Shown here in pieces: positions 57,301-64,000 of a stretch of DNA of 64,000 nt. Location: assembly GCF_003984645.1 (NCBI RefSeq), contig NZ_RWKI01000015.1:48433-112432 (forward strand), in the 5' to 3' direction. This DNA is from Variovorax sp. MHTC-1. GTDB taxonomy: Bacteria; Pseudomonadota; Gammaproteobacteria; Burkholderiales; Burkholderiaceae_C. The first letter of the stretch is position 1. Each line of letters opens with the position of its first letter. The translations under genes and the position numbers were made by a program. The notes below the pieces were generated by a model. The model saw only the letters and a list, made by a program, of their open reading frames with translations, was not told the DNA's origin and did not search any database.

Positions 57301-60300
57301 CCGATGGTGTGGTTCTTGACTTCCGCGCTGTGCGTGCTGCGGCCGCTGGAGGTGGCGGCGTTCAGGTTCACGGCGTTGCCGGAGAGCGTGACCTTGTCTT
57401 TCGCCAGCAGGTCCGCGCCTTCGGTCGTGATGTTGCCTTGGCCCGACCCGCTGTACTTGGAATCCAGCCCGGCCACCATCGTGAGGTTGCCGCCGTTGGC
57501 GCTGAGCAGGCTGGTAACGGCGGTGCTGGAATCCCCGGTGCCGTTCTCCGTCCCTCTGACGTTCGCGTACGCCGTGTGCCGCGGCGCCAGGCCGGGCTGG
57601 AATCCGAAGGTCTTGTTCGCGTGGGTGCCGACGGAGCTGGAGCTTTGAACGTCCTGCGCAGAGAGGATGTCGATGTTCCGGCCAGCGGTGATGGCGATGT
57701 TCTTGTCGGCCAGCACGTTGCTGGCAATGACCTGCACATCGCGCCCGCCGTCGATGCTGACGTTGCCGCCGCTGACCGTGCTGCCGACCTGCGTGGTGCT
57801 GCTTCCGGCCTCGGCGCGGTTGTTGAAGCCGCTGCCGTAGCTGAGGCCGCTGGCCCAGCTCGCCGAGTACCCCTTCTTGCTGCTGGCCGAGTAGCTGCTG
57901 CCGTTGCCGTGGTCTTGCGAGCTTTCGATGCGCACGTCGCGCCCGGCGCTCAGGCTCAGCAGATCCTGCGCGACGACGCTGCTGCCCCTGACGGCAAGGT
58001 CGTTGCCGGCGGAGATGACCACGTTGCCGCCGCTGAAGCTGCTGCCGATCGAGGTGTTGTCGGCCTCGGAGCCGATGAGCGTCGAGGTCCTCTTGGAGAA
58101 GGTGGACTTCTTCTCCTCATAGGATGCGAACGCCGTCGAACGGGTCGCACGCCCTTCGGTGATGTTGACGTCGCGATCGGCAATGACCACCAGGGTGCCC
58201 TCTGCGGCAACGCCGGCGGCTCTGGCATTGATGTCGTTGGCAGCCTTGAGCGTGACGCTTCCTCCCCCGACGACCTGGCTGCCGACTTCCTGGCTGCTGG
58301 CTTCCACGCGGAAGTTGCGCGCGTTGAAAAGCATCGCGCTGTTCCGGGCTTCGGTCACGGTGCCGAGGTTGATGTCGTGGCCCGCGTTGATCAGCGTGCG
58401 GCTGTCCTTGCCCGTGTTGGCGATGATGGCGCCGACCACGTTGACGTCATTGCCCGCGCTGGCGACCAGCGTGCCGCCGGGGTTGGTGACGTACACGCCC
58501 GCCACGCGGTCGATGTTGGTCATGCCGGCCTGGGCACCCTTCTGCGTGCTGGTCGTGGTCTCGATGTTGATGTTGCGGCCGGCCGTCAGAACGGCGGCGT
58601 CGTGCGCAGTGATGCTGCCGCCGATGTTGTTGAGGTCGTTCCTGGCATCGAGCGCGACGCTGCCTCCGGCGATGCGACCGCCCAGGTTGTTGATGTTGTC
58701 GGCGTTGATGGAGACCAGCGTGCGCCCGGCAATGGTGCCGCGGTTGATGAGGTCACCCCCTCCCGGCGCACCCTTGATGACCATTCGGTCGGCCGACAGC
58801 AGCGAGCCGCTGCCGTCGATGTCGCCGGGCTGCACCCGCACATACACCTGCGGCACGAGCACGCGCTGGGTGCTGCCGTCAGGGAGCGTCACGGTCTGCT
58901 CGACCAGCCACACGATGTCGCTGGTCAGCTGGGCCATCTGCTCGGCTGTCAGCGCCACGCCCGGACGCAGGCCGTACGCCTTCGCGAAGGTGGCCCCGGC
59001 ATTCATCAACGCGGTGTACTGCTCTTCGTCCGAGTAGAAGCCGTCGAGATAGCGGTAGCCGGTGAGCTGGGCGACCTGCTCGCGGATGAGCTTCTGCTCA
59101 TAGAACCCGTCGCCCAGGCGTTTTTGGAGGAAGTTGGGGTCCAGACCCAGCGCGTTGAGCAGGTAGTCGCTGGACAGCCATTGCCGGTAGTTGGCGAAGC
59201 GCGGGTCGGTCTCGACGAGGTAGCTGCCGGGCCCCGCGTGGAGCCCGAACAGGCTCGCGCTCGGAATGGTGGTGTTCGGCGTGCTGGTGCGAACGACCAG
59301 CGCGATGGTGCTGCTGCCGGCGGTGCCCGATGCGCCAGCGGCCGAACCAGTCGCATCGGCGGTGCTGCTGCTGGTCTTGACGACCCCACCGACGGCGGAG
59401 GGGACTTCCAGGATCGCTCCCGCCCGCCCACCAGAGACGCCGCTGCCCGCGGCCCCCGCCTGGGCCGCAACACTGACGGAACGTGCCACACCGGGCCCCT
59501 GGATCGAGGTGGCGTTGGTGAACTGCTCGATCCGGTTGGTGCCCACCGCGATGGTGCGAACTTCCTGCTCTATCGGAATGGCGAAAGGGACCATGTTGTT
59601 GCCCGTGACGCCGGGCACGAAGATGCCGGTCCCCCCGTGGTCGATCACCTCCTGCCCCATCGTCGGGGTGTTGTCGACATTGGCGGGGTCGATGGTCAAT
59701 CGGCCGCCCGACAACACATGGCTGTCGCGGTTGTGCAGCATGCCGTCGATGGTCATGTCCCCGCCCGACACGATACGGCCGGGATCGGCGGGATTGACCG
59801 CCTCGTCGCGGTGCACGGTATCCGTGCGCGTCATCACGGTCCAGCCCTTGCCGGTGACGAGTTGACCGTTTTGGATCGTGGCCCAGTTCCTGGCGTCGTC
59901 CGTCGCGATGTACGCGGGCTCCCACGGCATCTCCACGCCCAGCCCGGTAGGAATGATCGTCACGGGATGCGCAGGGTCGCTCGGCGTGGGAGCATAGTCA
60001 CGCCGCACCACTTGCATGTGCGCATCGATGTTGTTGATAGCGACCGCAGCCAGGCTCATGGCGCCGAGCGACTCGATGGTGGCACTGGCGTTGTTGATCG
60101 CTCCTGCTTTGCCGATGGCGAAGCGGTTGGCGTCCAATGCGCCGCCGATGTACATGTCACCCACGCTGAAGATCAGTGCGTGCTCGCGGTTGTTGAGGGT
60201 GCCTGCGCCGATGTCCAGATCGCCGCGTGCGGCGATCGAGCCGCTCCTCGTCTGGCCGTTGATGGTTTCAACGTCGTTGTTGAGAGTGCCGGCCGAGATG

Positions 60301-63300
60301 GAGATGCGGTCGCCGTAGATTCGCCCGGCGCCTACGTTGTTCAGCATGCCGGCATCGATCTGCGTCTCCCCGCTGCTGTCGATCAGGCCACGGTTGGTGA
60401 GCGTGCCGGCGGCACTGACGGCCGTGTTCGTGCCGGTCATCTCCGCAGCGGAGGTGTTGTCGACGTTGTTGCCGCCCACCGTGAGCGTGCCACCTGCCAG
60501 CAACTTGCCGTTGTTGGTGAGGTTGCCTGTCGTCGCGTAGGTCAGGTCACCGTTGGCGCTGACTTCCGCGTTGTTCACGAGGTCCTGCGTGAGCCTGATG
60601 CTCAGGTCTTGGCCCGCGACGGCTTTGCCATCGCCACTGAAGGCCGCCGCATCGAGCCGCAGGCTCTTGTCGGCAACCAGCGTGCCGTTGGTGTTCGTGA
60701 TGGCAAGCGTCTTCGCTGCCGGATTGGCCGCGTTCGTATCCTTGATCTGGAGCGCGCCGACCGCCGAGATGAGCCCTGCCGTGTTGTTGACAGTGCCGCC
60801 GCTGGCGATGGTGACATTGACATCGGCGCGAATCGCGCCGGAGGTGTTGTCGAGATGGCCCGCGCCGATGACAACGTTCTTGCCCTCGATGCCTTGGTCC
60901 GTGCCCTGCGTGCTGGCGTTCGCCAGCGCGCCCGCATTCAGCGTCGTCGTCGCGAGCGAGCGGATCAGGCTGGCGGTGTTGTCGATGGCGCCAGCATCGA
61001 TGCGCAGGTCGCCGATGGCCTGCGTCTGGCCGCCGCGGTTGTCGTAGCCGGCGCCGTTGGTGTGGATGGTCACCGCGCCCTGGCCGAGCACCAGGCCGCC
61101 GGTGGCATTGGTAAAGGCTTGCGTGCTGGCGCTCAGCGCGCCCTTCGCGCCGATGAAGCCAGCCGTGTTGTTCACGGCGCCGGTGCTTAACGTCAGCGTG
61201 TCGCCGCTGGTGATGCCGCCCTGCTTGTTGTCGTAGCTGGCGGCTGCAGTATTGATGAGCGCCTGGCCATTGGTGTCGATGCGCACCGCGCCGCCGGACT
61301 GGATCAGGCCGGCGGTGTTGGTGAGCGCGCCCGATTTCAGGTCGACGCCCTGCGTCGCCGCCAGCGTGCCCTGCGTGTTGTCGAGCGCATTGCCGCGGGT
61401 GTCGACCGAGAGGCTGTTGCCGCCGACCTTGCCGCCGATGTTCACCAGCCCGCCGTTGGCCAGCGCGACGTTGCCGCCGGCTTGCAGCTTGCCAGCGGTG
61501 TTGGTGGTGACGCCCGCAGTGGTGACGCGCAGATCGCCGTTGACAGCTGCGGCGGTGCCGCGGGTGTTGTCCAGGTCCGCGGCTTCAATGGTGGTATTGC
61601 CGTTGGCAGCCAGGGTGCCGTCGACGTTGGCCAGGGTACCGGCGACGGTCGCGCTGAGATCGCCCACCGCGGTGACCCGCCCTTCGGCGCTGTTGTTCAG
61701 GCTGCCGGCATTCAGCGTGGTGCTGCCGCCGGCGCCGATCTCGCCCTTGCTGTTGTCCAGCATGCCGCCGACTGTCAGGCCAAGGTTCGAAGTCTCGGCC
61801 GCACGGATCGTGCCGCCCTGGTTGCTCAAGCTGCCTGCGGCAACGGCAGTGTTTCCGTTGCTGGCGATGGTGCCGGCGTTGTTGTTCAAGGCGCCCACCA
61901 CCGTGATGCGCGTGGCGCCTGCTTCGCCCTGGACGATCTTGCCGCCCTGGTTGCTCAAGGCGCCGGCATCGAGGGTGATTTGCTTGGCGTAGGTGTTGCC
62001 GCCGTCCTGGTTGAAGGCGCCCGCAAGGTTGACGACCAGCGCCCCGTTACCGGTGATCTGGCCGTTGGCGCCGCTGTAGCTGCCGCCGCCAATGCTCAGG
62101 GTGCCGCTGCCCGCGTGCTCGATCTGGCCTGCGGTGCTGGTGATGCTCGCGGCCGAGAGGCTCAGGTCCTGGCCGTTGGTGGCAATGCGGCCCTGGGTGT
62201 TGTCGATGGCACCCGAGGTGGCGATGGTGGTGGCACCGGTGCCGGTCTGCACGATCTCGCCACCATTCGCATTGGTGACGTTCGAGGCGCGGAGGTCGAG
62301 CTGGCCCGCATTGAGGGTGCCCGCATCGTTCACCAGCGTTTGAGCGGACTGCACGTTGGCGCTCACGCTCAGCGTGCCCGGCGTGACGACCGTCGCACCG
62401 CTCGTGCTGACGTTGCCCTGGGTGGCGGTCAGCGCGAGGTTCGCAGCGCTGGTGCTGCTCGAGGACAGATCGATGCTCGCGCCCTGCAGCGCGGCACCGC
62501 CCGCGGCGAGCTGGGTGCCTGTAGCCACCAGCGCACCGGTGGTCGTCACGCGCAGATCGCCGGCGCTGCCGAGCTTGCCGTCGGCCTGGATGCCGGCGCC
62601 GAGCACGCCGGTGCTCTGCAGGCTGCCGGCGGTGATCGTCGTGTGGCGGCCGGACGTGATGCTGCCGTCGTTGATGAGCGTGCCGGCGACCTCGAGCGCT
62701 GTGTCGTTGCCGCCGCGCAAACTGCCGCTGTTGTTCAGGCTCCCCGCCTGGACCGACAGGTCGGTGGCCGCGCCGATCGTGCCCTCTGCATTGAGCACCT
62801 GGTTCGCCACCGTGAGCCGCGTGCCGGCGGTGGCCGACTGGATGATGCCCTTGCTGTTGTCGAGCGACTGCACATCGAGGGCAACGCCCTGGTTGGCCAG
62901 CAAGGTGCCGGCGCTGTTGTCGAGTGCGCCGCTGGCATTGGCCGTCAAGCTGCCCGCGGCCGAGACGATGCCTCGCGCGTTGTGGAGCGCGCCGCCCGCG
63001 CTCAGGCTCGCATCGCCATTGCTCTCGAGCTTGCCGTCCTGGTTGACCAGGTCGCCCGCGGCGGCGATGTTCAGGCTGCCGGCGCGCAGCGTGCCGCCGG
63101 TGTTGTCGAAGCGGTCGACATGGGCGCTGAAGTTGTTCGCAACGTTGACCGTGCCGCCCACGTTGCTGAAGCTCGGGCCACTGGCCGCCAGGCTGGTCGT
63201 CGCGAGCGTGCCGCCGTTGTTGTTGACCTGCGGCGTTTGCAGCGCGATCGGGCCGCCCGCGTAGATGCGCCCGCCATCGTTGAGGATGGAACCCGCTGCG

Positions 63301-64000
63301 GTGACGCTGCCGGGGGCGGGAGGCATGTAGGGCTGTGACGGCGCCGTGCCGCCGCTGCTGCCGGTGCCAGTGCCAGTGCCAGTGCCAGTGCCACCACCAT
63401 CGCCCGTGGTCGGCGTGCCGGGGTCCGTGGTGCCGCCGGTGCCTGTGCCGCCCGTGCCTGTGCCGGGATTGGGCTGCGCAGGCGCCTCGGGAATCGGCTC
63501 CGCCCCGATCACGCCACCCGCGGTATTGCTCAAGCGCGGCGCCGCCACCGTCAGGCCGACGCCGCTGGTCTGGCGGATGGTGCCGCCGCGGTTGTCGATG
63601 TCGCCGCCCGCGCTCGCGAATTCGACCCTCGGGCCTTCGAGCGTGCCGCCCGCGTTCCCGAGCGTGCCCTGGGTGGCGATCTTGAGTTCGCCGCCGCTGG
63701 CGATGCTGCCGCTGTTGGCCAGGCTGTCGGCGGACAGGTTGGCACCAGCGCTGGCCTGCAGGGTGCCGATGTTCTCCAGCCGCCCGGCCGCGGTGACGAC
63801 GAGCTGACCGGCCCCGGCCAAGGTGCCCGCGCCGTTCGCAGCCTGGATGGTGCCGGCATTGCGCGCGCCGAGCCCGGCCTCGGTGCCGATCAGCATGATC
63901 TTGTTGGCGTACATGCCGCCGAGCTGGGCGACATCGAGCGCGAAGGTGGGTGCAGGCCCGGTCCCTGCGGTCGGGCTGATTTGCCCGTGATCGGCCGAGA
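54369..64000 (-). CDS. cdiA: CdiA contact-dependent inhibition protein with TNT (NAD glycohydrolase) tip, 5' end beyond window
   Basis: More than 3200 residues; the frame stays open to base 64000 (FALDVAQLGGMYANKIMLIG continues from upstream), so the signal and TPS domain are missing. Numbered from ATG 63914: FHA-1 repeats to about 1280, with a Gly-Thr low-complexity run near 150-195; a central ETDPRFANYRQWLSSDYLLN (near 1565) and QLTGYRYLDGFYSDEEQY block as in other CdiA; FHA-2 repeats (1750-2100); DUF637-like part near 2705; boundary ATVANNATVNNYLKH near 2810; TNT domain near 3080-3181 with APNNGAVPGT, LDRFGSRFGSFFSPAGTPYE and PGGGYQYQF (catalytic-type Arg and Gln present). Export needs CdiB, not in the window. 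It heads the whole minus-strand array. Confidence 0.93.
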   Translation of the reverse strand, partial: SADHGQISPTAGTGPAPTFALDVAQLGGMYANKIMLIGTEAGLGARNAGTIQAANGAGTLAGAGQLVVTAAGRLENIGTLQASAGANLSADSLANSGSIASGGELKIATQGTLGNAGGTLEGPRVEFASAGGDIDNRGGTIRQTSGVGLTVAAPRLSNTAGGVIGAEPIPEAPAQPNPGTGTGGTGTGGTTDPGTPTTGDGGGTGTGTGTGTGSSGGTAPSQPYMPPAPGSVTAAGSILNDGGRIYAGGPIALQTPQVNNNGGTLATTSLAASGPSFSNVGGTVNVANNFSAHVDRFDNTGGTLRAGSLNIAAAGDLVNQDGKLESNGDASLSAGGALHNARGIVSAAGSLTANASGALDNSAGTLLANQGVALDVQSLDNSKGIIQSATAGTRLTVANQVLNAEGTIGAATDLSVQAGSLNNSGSLRGGNDTALEVAGTLINDGSITSGRHTTITAGSLQSTGVLGAGIQADGKLGSAGDLRVTTTGALVATGTQLAAGGAALQGASIDLSSSSTSAANLALTATQGNVSTSGATVVTPGTLSVSANVQSAQTLVNDAGTLNAGQLDLRASNVTNANGGEIVQTGTGATTIATSGAIDNTQGRIATNGQDLSLSAASITSTAGQIEHAGSGTLSIGGGSYSGANGQITGNGALVVNLAGAFNQDGGNTYAKQITLDAGALSNQGGKIVQGEAGATRITVVGALNNNAGTIASNGNTAVAAGSLSNQGGTIRAAETSNLGLTVGGMLDNSKGEIGAGGSTTLNAGSLNNSAEGRVTAVGDLSATVAGTLANVDGTLAANGNTTIEAADLDNTRGTAAAVNGDLRVTTAGVTTNTAGKLQAGGNVALANGGLVNIGGKVGGNSLSVDTRGNALDNTQGTLAATQGVDLKSGALTNTAGLIQSGGAVRIDTNGQALINTAAASYDNKQGGITSGDTLTLSTGAVNNTAGFIGAKGALSASTQAFTNATGGLVLGQGAVTIHTNGAGYDNRGGQTQAIGDLRIDAGAIDNTASLIRSLATTTLNAGALANASTQGTDQGIEGKNVVIGAGHLDNTSGAIRADVNVTIASGGTVNNTAGLISAVGALQIKDTNAANPAAKTLAITNTNGTLVADKSLRLDAAAFSGDGKAVAGQDLSIRLTQDLVNNAEVSANGDLTYATTGNLTNNGKLLAGGTLTVGGNNVDNTSAAEMTGTNTAVSAAGTLTNRGLIDSSGETQIDAGMLNNVGAGRIYGDRISISAGTLNNDVETINGQTRSGSIAARGDLDIGAGTLNNREHALIFSVGDMYIGGALDANRFAIGKAGAINNASATIESLGAMSLAAVAINNIDAHMQVVRRDYAPTPSDPAHPVTIIPTGLGVEMPWEPAYIATDDARNWATIQNGQLVTGKGWTVMTRTDTVHRDEAVNPADPGRIVSGGDMTIDGMLHNRDSHVLSGGRLTIDPANVDNTPTMGQEVIDHGGTGIFVPGVTGNNMVPFAIPIEQEVRTIAVGTNRIEQFTNATSIQGPGVARSVSVAAQAGAAGSGVSGGRAGAILEVPSAVGGVVKTSSSTADATGSAAGASGTAGSSTIALVVRTSTPNTTIPSASLFGLHAGPGSYLVETDPRFANYRQWLSSDYLLNALGLDPNFLQKRLGDGFYEQKLIREQVAQLTGYRYLDGFYSDEEQYTALMNAGATFAKAYGLRPGVALTAEQMAQLTSDIVWLVEQTVTLPDGSTQRVLVPQVYVRVQPGDIDGSGSLLSADRMVIKGAPGGGDLINRGTIAGRTLVSINADNINNLGGRIAGGSVALDARNDLNNIGGSITAHDAAVLTAGRNINIETTTSTQKGAQAGMTNIDRVAGVYVTNPGGTLVASAGNDVNVVGAIIANTGKDSRTLINAGHDINLGTVTEARNSAMLFNARNFRVEASSQEVGSQVVGGGSVTLKAANDINARAAGVAAEGTLVVIADRDVNITEGRATRSTAFASYEEKKSTFSKRTSTLIGSEADNTSIGSSFSGGNVVISAGNDLAVRGSSVVAQDLLSLSAGRDVRIESSQDHGNGSSYSASSKKGYSASWASGLSYGSGFNNRAEAGSSTTQVGSTVSGGNVSIDGGRDVQVIASNVLADKNIAITAGRNIDILSAQDVQSSSSVGTHANKTFGFQPGLAPRHTAYANVRGTENGTGDSSTAVTSLLSANGGNLTMVAGLDSKYSGSGQGNITTEGADLLAKDKVTLSGNAVNLNAATSSGRSTHSAEVKNHTIGAQLTGTVGGAITRAYDMAQESKNTDDSRLQGALALKAGYDAYKLATDGALGQGIQGLSAPGASGDPAGAAFGVSVSEQRSKQRSASAESATTQRGTNIQAGSIDITARETDINMTGAKLQARDISLDAKRDINLLAAQNTAATAGNSSGRSFGGGVTFGFGSQNGFSIQVNAGSNQGKSTGNEVRYDNTLVTATDTLKIKSGGDLNMRGAQVAGDTVKADIGGNLNIESLQDRTEYASQQSSGGVNVSLCIPPICYGELASATVDYSKQRVNHNYRSATGQSGIVAGNGGFDISVKGNTDLKGGAITSTAPIDKNSFTTGSLTTSDLENKQRTNSSSTSVSVSVSSGANAYSAGTSAATNAARSVTSTALANLNGGRGLPGNTNQTSQTLSVISPGTIKIVGTGVKEVDDKSNTNVATLTTRDPETANGALVNTLTLQQAKEIPRLQQEAQDRQRAAQLVGSVVDNVIGDVSHSLNRQAQEQENQRATAAGEAPRVVTAWADGSTEKIVLHGLAGVIQARVSDGSVLVGATAGAINEAMLPVLVEYLKKNGYDYEDPALTREQKAQKKQAFDSLLTAGSTLLGAAVGAATGDAGLGATVANNATVNNYLKHKDVDKLAKKIKDCGADTVCKDKAIDDAYRVSTANDIELLNCRATNNCDELKAEYRKGYGAIQDLIGAGMDPADVGRILNLETNAQTIIRNGLDQRQCTTQACRDNANYLAGIGKGLSKITPAGLVAGSGIAAYELTTAILNNGLTDTAVSLAQGIAGLPAELKNRLASDDPQVKGEALVDALALGGVATAVTAKLGQVGYAGIVKQVESRAAVTAEQQAADKLKIELNARADDYQQYDPYRMANSPRKGGEWDWSRMAPNNGAVPGTTQAVTLETGTLDRFGSRFGSFFSPAGTPYEQRALGPGSKANGYAEYEILRPINGERSVIAPAFDQPGGGYQYQFRIPEVDGRAATVNDLLKYEYIKVK
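63360..63395. repeat. Hexamer repeat (GCCAGT) inside cdiA
   Basis: Four perfect GCCAGT units at 63366-63389, with near copies on either side, code on the minus strand for the alternating Gly-Thr run of CdiA. Slippage by whole units would change the linker length without breaking the frame. Confidence 0.85.

Noticed and set aside
55767..61190. A 1807-codon open frame on the + strand inside cdiA
   Set aside because: It is the complement of the repetitive GC-rich cdiA frame, has no protein-like motifs or start signal, and the minus strand is unmistakably CdiA.
60000..63900. Regularly spaced short repeats that could suggest a CRISPR array
   Set aside because: They are coding repeats of the FHA helix, vary in spacing and sequence, and lack a constant direct repeat.

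Overview
The window looks like a GC-rich betaproteobacterial chromosome of the Comamonadaceae, most likely Variovorax or a close relative. The evidence is indirect: a Bug/TctC-type tricarboxylate-binding protein, the gene content of the type VI secretion locus, and GC-rich intergenic repeats of the kind common in that family. No rRNA, tRNA, transposase or CRISPR array was seen.

Region 1 (about 1-37300) is a large type VI secretion system (T6SS) locus. The left edge carries the sheath and tube genes on the + strand (tssB partial, tssC, hcp). They converge on a long minus-strand block that reads, in transcription order: tssK, tssL (IcmH fused to an OmpA domain), tssM, tagF, a PpkA-like kinase, an MltA lytic transglycosylase, a four-gene insert (sigma-factor-like protein, membrane protein, caspase-fold protein, Hcp-like protein), tagJ, tssE, tssF, tssG, tssH (clpV), an HExxH metallopeptidase, a TPR-methyltransferase, vgrG, a DUF2169-pentapeptide protein, a second pentapeptide protein, DUF3540, a PAAR-like DUF4150 protein, an FHA protein and a PppA-like phosphatase. 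Kinase, phosphatase, FHA protein and TagF form the threonine-phosphorylation control circuit. The genes after vgrG look like an effector-loading cassette. tssJ and tssA are not visible. A second caspase-fold gene is divergent from tssK.

Region 2 (about 37500-42740) holds ordinary or hypothetical genes: the second caspase-fold protein, a Bug-family binding protein, a CAP-domain lipoprotein, a DUF4242 protein, a VOC-family protein and a small lipoprotein.

Region 3 (about 43100-64000, all minus strand) is a contact-dependent inhibition (CDI) locus. A giant cdiA (open at the right edge; cdiB not in view) ends in a TNT-type NAD glycohydrolase domain with an overlapping immunity gene. Downstream lies a mosaic of displaced toxin and immunity modules. 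Each displaced piece starts with a copied stretch of cdiA: one has a toxin resembling polymorphic toxin type 43, one an unrecognised toxin, one a probable BECR-type nuclease. Two immunity genes (a CPCC cysteine-rich protein and the type-43 partner) each occur twice, and one copy of each has lost its own toxin. The toxin tips and immunity genes are visibly AT-rich against the GC-rich cdiA copies, so they look like imported cargo joined by recombination. Extra cargo includes an SGNH hydrolase and small immunity-like ORFs.

Both halves concern contact-dependent competition: T6SS in the left half and CDI in the right.
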